Assembly: GCA_950295325.1 (NCBI GenBank)
Contig: OX485806.1
Span: 44,077,169-44,141,168, forward strand
DNA length: 64,000 nucleotides
Direction of reading: 5' to 3'
Source: Polytrichum commune
Lineage: Eukaryota; Streptophyta; Polytrichopsida; Polytrichales; Polytrichaceae
The notes under the pieces are model-generated. The model searched no databases and was not told where the DNA came from. It saw only the letters and a list, made by a program, of their open reading frames with translations. Shown here piece by piece: positions 20,090 to 30,761 of this stretch (its first letter is position 1; every line of letters begins with the position of its first letter). Made by a program: the position numbers and the translations under genes.

Positions 20090-21345
20090 GAAAAAATGTA
20101 AGAAGGTTGTATTTGACTATGACGCATTCCCGACCAACAAATATGTCCGTCGAAAGGTCGCACACATTAGCAAAACTCAAGTTGAAGATTTTGTTAAGCA
20201 ATGGTGCCATCATTGTTTTGTAGCAAGGAAGCCATATCTAGACCACTCTTCGTGTTTGTTGATATATGAAAACACCAAACACTTGAATGCAGGAGAAAAA
20301 CATTGTCATAGCTCCATGGTTAGTGGCTTTCATTATGCATTCATGTCTGGATTGCCCGAGGTCTTGAAATTGATAATTATTCAACTACATGCATTTGGTA
20401 TGTCACCAACACAAATTATGCAACAACACACCAAGGAAGTACAAGAGTTGGCAATGTCTAATGGTATTGTCACTCGAAACATTTTTGTTGCCTTCCAAAG
20501 TAAAAAAACAATTTTCATATAAAAGCCAAAGATCTACGGAAAAATCATCCCTCCATTCCCATGAATGTTTGGATGTGGACATTGGAAAATCTAGAGAATA
20601 TATTATACTACAAATATCATTCCTTAATGGACCTTAATTCACGAATACAAGAAGACTCACCTTTCACCTTGGGCATCCAAACAAAATAATAATTACAAAT
20701 GATGCCTAAGTTTGATCACAACAACGCTCTATTGGTTGATGTCACATTTGGGATTTCACAAACATAGGTAAACCATAGTTTTTTGTCTTTCAATATCTTG
20801 CATGTCCTTCAATGCCCTTCACATCTGCTTATGTATGCAAAATAATACTTATGTAAATCACATCGATTTCATATTTGCAATCACTCTTGTTTTAATCCAT
20901 GCACGATGTGGTCTTTATAATGTTCATTATATACAATTATGGTTTTTGACGATTGGAGAAATAAAATACATGTTGTTTTTTTCATCATTTTGCGAACACA
21001 CGAACAAGATCTCTACCATGTTCTACAAATTTTATATTGTAGATTTCAAACATTTATGGGCAATTGGAACCCCGCTGCCATTATTGTTCACAATGTCCAA
21101 GCTGAGATTAACACCTTAAGGTTAGTAAGAGAGTCACCCTTAAAATCAGAAGTCACGCATAAGAGAATTAAGGTTGAGAAATTACTACATGTATTATTCA
21201 TTTGTGCTCTATTGTTTTTATGTCCTTCATCTTCATCATCTCCCCTTATGATTATTCCTTCACTTGTGCAATCTGGTATAGCCTAATGCCATAATATTTT
21301 TGTGCCTTTGGCATGTCCGCAAGGCTTGGGCTAAGAATGCGGTGA
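20090..21345 (+). pseudogene. MULE family 2 transposase, N-terminal and catalytic part (decayed)
   Basis: Plus-strand coding blocks of a SWIM-type MULE transposase, different from the family at 9.4 and 42.6 kb. In order: KKVVFDYDAFPTNKYVRRKV with a Cys/His cluster WCHHCF...SSCLL...HCHSS (20,115-20,320); LPEVLKLIIIQLHAFGMSP; NVWMWTLENLENILYY and DSPFTLGIQTK (20,550-20,690); MMPKFDHNNALLVDVTFG with the first catalytic Asp (~20,700-20,765). An intron starting at about 20,769 (GTAAAC) follows, then VFDDWRNKIHVVFFIILRTH and GNWNPAAIIVHNVQAEINTL (20,940-21,120), where the second catalytic Asp appears replaced (VHN), an intron starting GTTAGT, and WHVRKAWAKNAVKKI (21,300-21,345). Frame breaks occur near 20,520. 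The gene continues at 33,312 and 53,239, beyond the nested insertions. Confidence 0.75.
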
Positions 21346-21405
21346 AAAAAATCAATGTTACTGCAAATTGCAACATTTTTTTTCAATTTCTTGGAAATGC
21401 AATGT

Positions 21406-23762
21406 TGTGAGCCCAAGATTAAGCCCACATGCGTAATTAATGATAGAGCAATGTAATCTTAGTGTCAAAAGCAATTTAAGAGCTTAAGTAACACTCAAAA
21501 AATAAGGGCGACCAAAATCAAAAATAAGTTGGAGTTAAGTTAAGTGAAAGGCAAGGAGAAAAATGATAAAGAGAAGAAAAAAATTCAAGTGGAGAGTTCA
21601 TTTTTTTGCGGGGGTTGCCCGAAAAATGCCGGATAGTGCGGAAAAAAAGGAGAGAGTTGGAGGGGTCTTGTGAGCTTGGGGAAGAGAAGCTCATTAGGGG
21701 AGAAAAAGGAGAAAAAGAGAGCAAAAACATTGTTGCGGCAAGTTGATGCAACCATGTTGTGAATCTAGTGGATGTTGAGGGTAGAGCTACAAGGTAGAAG
21801 CAAGAGAGTGAAGTAATAATAGCAGGAACTTGGAAGGGCTACCGCGGGATAAAATTTTGTGCGGTGTCTTAGCGTAGGGAGAGTGGACCTCTGGAGTGGC
21901 TTGAGTGGGTAAAGGTAGATTAACAACAACAACAAAATGTTGGGAGGTCAGTGTGGTAGTGTTAGGCGTTAAGAAAAGAGGTTGTGGTTTGCCTTGGGCA
22001 TTGCAGCGATAAGGGGAAAAGAACAATTCCGAGATACCCTAGTTTTGTGCCTTTGCAAAGTGCAGGGCCAATGTACCTTGCCCTAGAAGATGGTGGTTTT
22101 TGTGTAAAATGGGGTGTGAGAGGCATAAGGATCAAAATCCATCCTTTGGTGGGCAACCGGAGCGATCCCATCTGGAACATTTGGGACAAATCAACCGCGA
22201 CTGCATATGGATTTGGGCAGCCGGGAAGTGGAACCTAGTTTTGCTAGAAGTTTTGGTGTGGTTTGAGGCTTAGGAAGCAAAGGAATTGACAATAAACTGA
22301 GCACATTGCAAAATGCTTGGGAGAACAACGGGAAGACGGAGGGGATCGAGTAACGTGTGCAGGGTCGGCATGGGAGATTCGTCATGGTTGACACAAGGAT
22401 GTTTGCAACAACAAAGGTTCCTCATTGCTAGATCGCATTATTTTGCACTCCTCTTAAGCTAAGAATGCACTTCACCTTGGAACCCTGCTATGCATGTCGA
22501 GGAGCTTCAATTCGAGTTGATTGTTGTGTTTGACCAAGATGTTGGTGTGGCATACGTATGTCTGTCACGGACGTCTTTAGCTTTGGGAGAGGCATGCATT
22601 ATAAGTGGATGAGTGGAACTAACTCAAGAGATAGTGGAATTAAGAACCCATGTTTTGTGAGTTGATGAAAGGTGTGTGCGGATCTTAACGTCATTGGATT
22701 TGCGATTACGAGCAACAGGGTGGTCGGCACACTATGTTTGGTTCTTGATCATTATTTTTTATTACTGCCTTCCAAAAAGTTAAAAAGATGATTGAATGTG
22801 AGTTATACATCTAGAGATTCTAGTTGATGGTGAGGCTGGCTAACTCAAGTGGGCGAGAGCAACACGACTAACAACATACTCTCCTTATTTAATTAGGGGC
22901 AGTGGGAGGTCATTGCCTCTCGCTCACTCTTGCAAGGCTTTCAGATGCATTCTCTTTCGGCTTTACTTAGGTAGAACCTAGAGTGTTTCTAGTCGTATTT
23001 TTTCCCATATTGTGTAGGGTTTGTCGATTATGCATAGGAAGGTCCTTATCACTAGAATATGGTTTTAGCACGCTCAGTTGAGTGGTGGAGTTTGCTCTTT
23101 TTTTGCATCTATAACTTAGGGAGTCATGAGGTTGAGACTAGAAGGGGGCGCTGCATTAGTTCACATCCGACCCTGCATTAGCTCACGCTGGCAGTAATGG
23201 CCAGAGAATTTTGCATGGCGGATTTCAATCCTCTTCAACTATCACGGAGAGTAGATAAGGCTAGGGTCATCTGAACAATCATACTTGACCTCCCAATTTT
23301 CATGGGTTTTTTTTTTCAACCATGCTTCTAGTGTTGCTCCAAATCAATCTTGAATCACAAAAACTTGGTTGGTTGTCTCGACAACAGCACGTCAAGGTTG
23401 GTATCATGATTTGTGTTAAACTGATTGTGTATTTTTTTGGATACAAGAGAAATGGATGAGCCACAATGCTTTCATTGAGAAACAAATCTTAGCCTCAACA
23501 ACAAACGTTCTTTAGGGTTGTCCTGGACTATCATTTGGTAATGTTGTGACATGTTTTGGTGCACAAAGGTATGAATCTCGTGTGAGAGGGTGCGTTACTC
23601 GTAGGAATGTGGTTCCCTCTTCTTCTTCTGGTTGGTAATTTTTTCCTATGGGAAGTCAATGATGTGAGATTGAATGCATTATCGGGGTGAGAACTTCACT
23701 AAGACATTCAGTAACATGGTAATACTTAGTGATGCTAGGACAATGAGGTCAATTCAAGGAAG
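21406..23762 (+). repeat. LTR-like repeat starting TGTGAGCCC (left part; target of the chromodomain element)
   Basis: Starts TGTGAGCCCAAGATT right after the MULE family 2 coding block. Similar starts occur at 50,622 and 60,707. The copy at 60.7 kb also shares a downstream stretch (GCCCGAAAxATGCCGGxxA, ~21,617 and ~60,923) and a GGAGxGTTGGAGGG-rich style. The young element at 23,768 inserted into it, and the rest probably continues from 30,030. The right end was not found. It could be a long LTR. The ORFs in it are not supported. Confidence 0.4.
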
Positions 23763-23767
23763 GATCC
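23763..23767. repeat. 5-bp target-site duplication GATCC (left)
   Basis: Matches GATCC at 30,025-30,029, directly outside the other LTR. Confidence 0.9.
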
Positions 23768-24746
23768 TGTCGCAACCCTTGCTAGCCCCCCCCCTTGACC
23801 ATCTTGCCAATTTTCAATTCTAGCAAAGGTTACGAGTGGCTAACCCTTCGCATACCGCCATGCTAATGGTTAGCTCCTCTAACCCCGGACCATTAGTTCA
23901 TAGGAGGGGAACCAACCCTCCTACTTTGATTTCGGGACTCACCCCTTTAATCGGTAACCACTCCTTAGATGTGGACTTCCATCCATGGAAGTCCAATCTT
24001 ATGTTGATCATCGCGTTGCCGGAGCAACACTACAACAACCCGAAGCATACTAGGCAACTATGGCCTCACAATGGGCCAAAGCCCATGGAGGCCGTGCCGT
24101 TCGGCCTCGGGTGGGTGAGGCCACACCACCTCACCCATATAAGCCTCTAGGACTCTACACGGAGCCCCTACCCCACCATCAACCAACCTCTTGTCTCTCT
24201 ACCAAGAGTTGGGGCCAAGTGGACATTTTCCCTTAGCTGCTGGGCCTAGAACCCCCCCAGCAGCTTCAGACCATCATAACTTCCTTGTATGATGTCTGAT
24301 CATAACAACCAACCACTTCATCCTCATCTACGCTTCACGTAGATGCCGATGGACTCCTCGCTTGCCCCATTCGGGCAAGAATTGAGGAAGTTATGCCTGT
24401 TTGAACCTTGGCAGTCCCGGGAATCACTCCCAGGCACTGCTGTACCAGGGCGCTGTCCCGGGACAGCACCCCACTCAAATGGCCATAACTCCTAGCTCAC
24501 ACCTCGGATTGAGGTGTTCTTGAGCATTCTAGAATCACCACGCCATGAGCTACGCATAGCTCATGGCCTCACCCTCATGCCTCCTAGTCTTTGTGGGTGG
24601 GAGGCGTTCCCAACGCCCAGGGCCCTCACCCACACTAGGATCACTTGGGCCCTCTCACCAACGGCGCCACAAGTCCCGGGTGTCACTCCGGGGTCCCCCT
24701 TGTGCCCATGGTGTTTTGGGCACTCCTCATGGAGAGGTGCGCGACA
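23768..24746 (-). repeat. 3' LTR of the chromodomain Gypsy element
   Basis: 979 bp, TGTCGCAACCC...GAGGTGCGCGACA. It is virtually identical to 29,046-30,024. Directly to its right, the minus strand reads a purine-rich GGTGGGGGTGAG, a good polypurine tract. A TATA-like TTATATGGG on the minus strand (~24,133-24,141) may be the LTR promoter. Confidence 0.92.
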
Positions 24747-25599
24747 CTCACCCCCACCAAACGGAGTCGATGCCCTCATCGACTATACTCATAGTCGGCA
24801 CACCAATTCTCAAGTTGCCATCCTCTATGGTGCGGCATTGTGTTTACCTTAGGGCGCGACCCCCACAATGCATTTTCAAATTTGGCATAGTCCCAAAGGT
24901 GTCGTTCCTAGGTGGTCCGTTAGCGACCTTGGATCTCTCCTCCAAGGACCCAACCTACACTAGACCCACCTACTTTAGGACTCACTTGGGTTGCCCCTCT
25001 TTTGGGGCCTCCCCCGTTAGGCTCCACTAGCCTAACATGACACATCTAGGCGAGACCTCAACGCTTCCACTAAGTTGTCTCGGTTGCAACTCCGAGATGG
25101 CTTTCCATTGTTAAGCCACGCCTTGATCGCACGGGGGTGATGCCAAGTCCCGCCCGACTCGGTTCCCACTTTGCTCTTTCGAGACATGGGTTCATGACTC
25201 CCATGCGCCAACTTTCGTTAGCTCGCGGGTAGCACTTTTATGAGCACGCGTCATCACCTTGTCCCCGCCCGGACAAGCCCACAACTAAGAAGTTTCTTGG
25301 TTTTATCCAAGGCCCCTCCAAGCCATGGCCCCCAATTACTCGGCTTACCCAACCTAGTTTGGCATATCTATTCCCCCTCTTCCACTAACCAAGCACAAGT
25401 ACAAGACTAGGACCTCATCTCATACTTTTCTCTTTGCACCACTAAAGTTTGGACTTTATTCCCTCAAGCCAAAGAACAAGTTAATGTTGTGGAGCAATTA
25501 GCCTTGAAGCTAAGTGTGCTACTAGCGTCTCTCCCCCACTAAAGGAGATTGATGTCCTCATCAATGCCTACGCTTCATTTTATTGGAATGTCTAGCCTT

Positions 25600-26020
25600 A
25601 GTTTCTTCAAAGTGCTTTACCAATTCCTTGGCGTTCATCATGTCTCTTGTCACTACCCAAACGGCTTCTTTCTCATGGTATCCTCCCCATTTCACCAAGT
25701 ACTCCTTTGTACATTTTCTTTCCTCTTTACTTGGGCTTCCTACACTTGACGATGCCCTCCTACCTCATTTTCCAAATGATCTCCACATAGTCGGGAGGTG
25801 GCTAAATCACTTGCTTGTGATCGGGCCACAAGGTGTTGTCCTTAAATGGCTTTAGGAATGAGACATGAAATGTTAGATGCACTTTGATCTCGGCGGTAAT
25901 TCCAACTTATATATGTCCTTGAACACTTGTTCCACAATGCGAAACGGAGCTCCAATTTTGGACATGAACTTTGGAGTAAGGCTTTCCCCAAGGTGAAGTT
26001 GTCCACATTCAACAACACCT
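25600..26020 (-). pseudogene. Integrase C-terminal and chromodomain-type region
   Basis: Follows the integrase core. Short recognisable pieces such as NKVLLNVDNFTLGK belong to the region between integrase and chromodomain in plant chromodomain Gypsy elements. The chromodomain of such elements helps target insertion to particular chromatin. Broken. Confidence 0.55.
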
Positions 26021-26517
26021 TATTGGCCCACCTCATACTCCACTTCGCGTCTTCCGGCATTGACTTGCACTTCGTAGCACCTTCGGGTTTTCTCCACCAA
26101 CAACTTGGTCATCTCTAAGACTTGTTTACCATCCTTGGCCAAGTCCTCACCATCTTGGTTGAACTCTAGTGTTGAATGTGCCCCCTCAAGAGCTAGGTTA
26201 GTAGGTTGGAGCGCATCCACTCCATAAGCCACCATGAAAGACAACCCCTTGGTCGCCAAGTGGGTGGCTACATTACAACTAAACTCCGCTCGACCCACAT
26301 AGTCCGCCCAATCTCCTTGGTCCGCCCCCACCAAGTTCCTCAAGTATTGTTTCAAGACTCCATTCACACGCTTTGTTTTCCCATCCATTTGGGAATGTAA
26401 GGCCGTGCTAAGCCTTAAATTCAATACAACCTCCTTAGAGAAATGCATTGGAAATGCACTTGTGAACTTTGGATCTTGATCCGACACAATCACTCTTGGC
26501 AACTCGTGGTGCCTCAA
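26020..26517 (-). pseudogene. Gypsy integrase core (second half)
   Basis: 165 open codons. PRVIVSDQDPKFTSAF contains the second catalytic Asp of the DDE integrase (family VSDRDxRFTS). TALHSQMDGKTKRVNGVL is the STAYHPQTDGQTERVN block; downstream come WADYVGRAEFSCNVATHLAT and FMVAYGVDALQP. Strong family match; part of a broken element. Confidence 0.88.
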
Positions 26518-26535
26518 CCATCCTATGAGAAAAGG

Positions 26536-26745
26536 CTATGCGGTCTCCAACGCGGTTGCGGTTCCCACAATCGGCACCATTTGTGCCAACTTGGCAAACC
26601 ACTCGACCATCAATAAGATGGCATCATACCCATGTGACTCCGGCACACTTGTGATCAAATCCATGCACATACTATGCCATGGCGCCGACGAGATAGGCAA
26701 CGGTTGCAAGAAACCGCCTTGCTTTTGGTAAGAGGCTCGGTTCAC
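26536..26745 (-). pseudogene. Gypsy integrase core (first half)
   Basis: WHSMCMDLITSVPESHGYDA corresponds to the W-x-x-I-S-M-D-F-I-x-x-L-P block with the first catalytic Asp, and ILLMVEWFAKLAQMVP to the following VVDRFSKMAHFIP block. Confidence 0.82.
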
Positions 26746-26753
26746 TTGGCACT

Positions 26754-26963
26754 TTAATTCAAGCCTTCACAAAGTGGGCTATATCTTCCTTTTATGCACC
26801 GCCAATGGTACCTCGATGACACCATTCTATGGCGGTTTTTTTTTTTTTTTCCTCTATGGCCGGAAATAGGACTATCACATTCTTCCTTCAAAACGGATAG
26901 CCTGAACTTGCCTTGTGGCACACACACCCAACTTTGCTTACACTTGAACAATCCGTCCACCAA
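26754..26963 (-). pseudogene. Gypsy integrase zinc-binding (H2C2) region
   Basis: VCVPQGKFRLSVLKEECDSP and ISGHRGKKKKNRHRMVSSRY match the upstream zinc-binding block of Gypsy integrases (VP...R..LL.E.HD.P.GH.G...T...V.R.YYWP). Broken. Confidence 0.7.
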
Positions 26964-27099
26964 CTAAACCTCTTTGAGCACCTTGCTCTTGCAAAGCTCA
27001 CCTAAAAGCTTTTGTGCCTCGGGGTAGTTAATTTACCCCTCCCGTATCTTGCATCACAAGTTTCCTTCGCCGGCACACATTAGCCACAAGGTTTGCATG

Positions 27100-27350
27100 G
27101 TTCTCATTGCTTGGAACTCTTCCTGTCTACTTAGCGCATCCGGCACCACATTTCCACGGTCCGGTTTGTGGATCAAATCCACCTTTATAAGCGCCAAACT
27201 ATCATGCCACCGTAATGACTTGGCGCTCACTTGCGCTTGTATGTCAAAATTCTTTTAGGACACATTGTCCATGTTGACCTTTGCTTTGTGGGATCCCAAA
27301 TAATGTCGCCACATCTTCAAGCAATGCACTACGGCAAAGAAGTTCTTTGT
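27100..27350 (-). pseudogene. RNase H C-terminal region
   Basis: Minus-strand coding around 27,110-27,240 includes a PDALSR motif near a HKPDRGNVV stretch, which marks the end of RNase H in Gypsy pol. It lies between the reverse transcriptase segment and the integrase, as expected. Confidence 0.6.
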
Positions 27351-27369
27351 CATGAGTTGGTTGTCTTCT

Positions 27370-28075
27370 TTGACAACCATCGAGCCTCAAGCCCCCATAT
27401 GCAATGGCCATCCATCTTACATTAACAATCCACCATTGGTAAAATTACTCGCCCCCGTATGCACCTCAAAAGGTTTGTCAAACTCCACGAATTTGAGCAC
27501 GGGCGGCGAAGAGAACTTGCTCTTAAGCTCCCTAAAGACTTGGTGACAAGGTTAGTCCCACTCTTGGGATAGCCATTTCTTTCACAAGTCGGACAAGGTC
27601 GGACAACCATCGAGCTTCATGCTCCCATATGCAATGGCCATCTTTTTTTACATCAACATCCGCCAATGGTAAAGTCACTCGCCCCCGTATGCACCTCAAA
27701 AGGTATGTCAAACTCCGCGAACTTGAGCACGGGCGGCAAAGAGAACTTCGTCTTAAGCTCCTCAAGGACTTAGTCGCACGGTTCATCCCACTCTTGGGAT
27801 AGCCATGTCTTGCACAAGCCGGACAAGGTTTAACTACCATTGAGCTTATTGCTCTCATATGCAATGGTCCTCCATCTTGGATCAACATCCGCCCATGGCA
27901 AAGTGACTCGCCCCCGTATGCACCTCAAAAGGTTTGGCAAACTCCGCAAGCTTGAGCACGGGCGGCAAAGACAACTTGCTCTTAAGCTCCCCAATGGCTT
28001 GGTAGCACGGCTCATCCCACTCTTGGGATAGCCATTTCTTGCACAAGCCGGACAAGGTTCGACAACCATGGAGCT
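27370..28075 (-). repeat. Three tandem ~230-bp copies of a reverse transcriptase/RNase H segment
   Basis: The phrase CGCCCCCGTATGCACCTCAA starts at 27,450, 27,680 and 27,909 (spacing 230 and 229 bp), each within a similar ~230-bp unit. On the minus strand the units encode variants of LSLPPVLKLAEF and KPFEVHTGASHFA, the RT/RNase H junction block of Gypsy pol. Confidence 0.82.
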
Positions 28076-28119
28076 AATTCTCGGTCCACCGCAACAATAT
28101 GTTTTGGCTCGGTCCGCAA

Positions 28120-28390
28120 AGCCAACTTTTAACATTTCGTCCGTGGGACGAATTGGTTTAGTGCCACAAAAGCAATTTCCAATAATTTGTCCACAAAACA
28201 AACATGTTTTCCCTTGATAGCACAAAGCCACCTTCCCACACTCAGTATGCGGCACGAACATGAATTGCCTTGGTAGGACAAACCCACCTTCCAACATTCC
28301 GTCCGCGGCATGAGTATGATTTGCCTTGGAAGCATAAAGCCACCTTTCAACATTCCGTTAGCGGCACCAACATATTTTGCCTAAGTAAAA
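28120..28390 (-). repeat. ~60-bp degenerate tandem repeat inside the Gypsy element
   Basis: About four copies of a unit with AACATTCCGTCCGCGGCA, ATGATTTGCCTTGGTAGCA and AAAGCCACCTT. Noncoding in appearance; it lies in the 5' internal region. Confidence 0.7.
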
Positions 28391-29023
28391 TGAACCAAAC
28401 AATTTGCACTCATTTCTTTGGGACCAACTTTGGCTAAAGCCACTTGTGGTGATGCGCCGCCAAACTTTTCTTCGGGACCATCGGATTCAATGATCTTGCA
28501 AACTTGATGATCCCCACCATGTCCTCAAGAAGCCTTGGGGACTTAAACAAGGCATCCACCACCCGCTTTTAAAACCCCACCTAAAACGATGCATTTCTTA
28601 GAAAGCTTGTCCGTTTTAGGTGTATCCTTCATTTGTGCGTTTGAATAGCGCACATAGGCCTTAAGAGGCCCTGGGTGCCTCATTAGCACCAAGTTCATTT
28701 CAACATCCGAACCTTCGAAGCATTTCGAATTGAAATTTCAATCCAACATTAACACCCTCCAAGGTTTTGGGTGCATTCGGTATTCTAGGCCCCAAATACT
28801 ATTTGAGGTTTGCGGGAGCCCTTTCAAAGGACACCTCCATTTTCCTCACCGAATCCACCCTCATGCCCACCATTACCATTAAAATCAATGGTATGGTCAA
28901 ACTCCATTTGCACATGATCCTTGTTCCAATTTGAGCCTCACAACCTTTTGGAAACCCCGGGCTCACCATCATAACCCGCATTTTTGATACCCATGTTTCC
29001 CTCAAAGTGCGAGCTCAAAACTT

Positions 29024-29043
29024 GGAACCCTGCTCTGATACCA
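29024..29043 (-). other. Primer-binding site (initiator tRNA-Met type)
   Basis: The minus strand reads TGGTATCAGAGCAGGGTTCC, with a 2-nt gap to the LTR edge at 29,046. TGGTATCAGAGC is the standard complement to the 3' end of plant initiator tRNA-Met. Confidence 0.9.
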
Positions 29044-29045
29044 AG

Positions 29046-30024
29046 TGTCGCAACCCTTGCTAGCCCCCCCCCTTGACCATCTTGCCAATTTTCAATTCTA
29101 GCAAAGGTTACGAGTGGCTAACCCTTCGCATACCGCCATGCTAATGGTTAGCTCCTCTAACCCCGGACCATTAGTTCATAGGAGGGGAACCAACCCTCCT
29201 ACTTTGATTTCGGGACTCACCCCTTTAATCGGTAACCACTCCTTAGATGTGGACTTCCATCCATGGAAGTCCAATCTTATGTTGATCATCGCGTTGCCGG
29301 AGCAACACTACAACAACCCGAAGCATACTAGGCAACTATGGCCTCACAATGGGCCAAAGCCCATGGAGGCCGTGCCGTTCGGCCTCGGGTGGGTGAGGCC
29401 ACACCACCTCACCCATATAAGCCTCTAGGACTCTACACGGAGCCCCTACCCCACCGCCAACCAACCTCTTGTCTCTCTACCAAGAGTTGGGGCCAAGTGG
29501 ACATTTTCCCTTAGCTGCTGGGCCTAGAACCCCCCCAGCAGCTTCAGACCATCATAACTTCCTTGTATGATGTCTGATCATAACAACCAACCACTTCATC
29601 CTCATCTACGCTTCACGTAGATGCCGATGGACTCCTCGCTTGCCCCATTCGGGCAAGAATTGAGGAAGTTATGCCTGTTTGAACCTTGGCAGTCCCGGGA
29701 ATCACTCCCAGGCACTGCTGTACCAGGGCGCTGTCCCGGGACAGCACCCCACTCAAATGGCCATAACTCCTAGCTCACACCTCGGATTGAGGTGTTCTTG
29801 AGCATTCTAGAATCACCACGCCATGAGCTACGCATAGCTCATGGCCTCACCCTCATGCCTCCTAGTCTTTGTGGGTGGGAGGCGTTCCCAACGCCCAGGG
29901 CCCTCACCCACACTAGGATCACTTGGGCCCTCTCACCAACGGCGCCACAAGTCCCGGGTGTCACTCCGGGGTCCCCCTTGTGCCCATGGTGTTTTGGGCA
30001 CTCCTCATGGAGAGGTGCGCGACA
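29046..30024 (-). repeat. 5' LTR of the chromodomain Gypsy element
   Basis: 979 bp, with the same ends and length as 23,768-24,746. Followed by the GATCC target duplication at 30,025-30,029. Confidence 0.92.
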
Positions 30025-30029
30025 GATCC

Positions 30030-30756
30030 ATGGCAAATAACATGTTTGCCTATGCCCCAACCGGGTTTTGTTACCACCCAGTTCTCCCTTTATCGCACCG
30101 GTTAACTTAGAGGTGCGTGCCATCTAACCTTAAGTCTATCTACTATATGAATGAATTTTTCGCTACAAAATAAAGCACTACTTGGGATACATGGTCCAGG
30201 AAGAATTTTTTTTTTCTTCAGGTTTACTTAGTGCTCTTCCAAGGTCGGTGGCTGTGTAGTTTGCATTGCAGTTGCTATATTTTTGTTGTTTTTTTTCTTA
30301 CTGTGAGCTATCCAATTCCTTGGTGCATGGGAACTTGGGGAAACATGTGAAGGGTTTGTACTACTGAGATGGAACAGAGTCAGCAAGGTCCAAGAGGGAG
30401 GTGACTTGGCGTTTGTGAGGGCGGTTGCTACTGCGGCCTTCAATGCTAGAAGTAAGATTGCACGGAATTGAGCGGATTTTTGGATGATAGGGACAAGGCT
30501 ATGGTGAGGAGAAGACAAGGGCTAAAAACTGATTATGTAAGCATGAGATCAAAAGATGTGAGAAGGATAAGGGTACCGCAGTTAGATGTAGTATGGGATT
30601 GAGGTAACCAGGTCTTGGGTTTCATTGAACATTGTGGGTGACTTACTTATCATTTTTACATGACTCAAGTATTTGTAAATGCTTGTATGTCTTAATAAAA
30701 GGGTGTCATGGGCACCACCCAACTCTCAAATAAATGGAATAAAAATACATGTGTAT
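30030..30756. other. Continuation of the LTR-like repeat interrupted at 23,767; no gene seen
   Basis: About 730 bp between the young Gypsy element and the solo LTR. A poly-T stretch, short ORFs (e.g. 96 codons at 30,228-30,518 minus) and AATAAA-like sequences near 30,700 are present, but nothing codes convincingly. By position it should be the rest of the repeat that starts at 21,406. Confidence 0.35.
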
Positions 30757-30761
30757 GTGGT
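30757..30761. repeat. 5-bp target-site duplication GTGGT (left)
   Basis: Matches GTGGT at 33,185-33,189 outside the other end of the solo LTR. Confidence 0.85.

Larger units (their letters stand above)
23768..30024 (-). mobile_element. Chromodomain-type Ty3/Gypsy element with two near-identical LTRs (family A)
   Basis: 6,257 bp, minus strand, flanked by the 5-bp duplication GATCC. Two 979-bp LTRs (TGTCGC...GCGACA) differ at about 2 positions, so the insertion is recent relative to everything else here. The internal region is about 4.3 kb. Reading 5' to 3' (right to left): PBS, leader, reverse transcriptase/RNase H segment, integrase zinc-binding part, integrase core and a chromodomain-type C-terminal region, which is the Ty3/Gypsy pol order. 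A gag and most of the reverse transcriptase are not recognisable, and the pol region is spread over several short open stretches. The element looks broken and would depend on proteins from elsewhere. Confidence 0.9.

Noticed and set aside
23836-24852. Open frames of 104, 112 and 155 codons on the plus strand, and identical ones at 29,114-30,110
   Set aside because: They lie in the two near-identical LTRs (and run into the internal region), antisense to the element. Identity of the two sets follows from LTR identity, not from a protein-coding gene.
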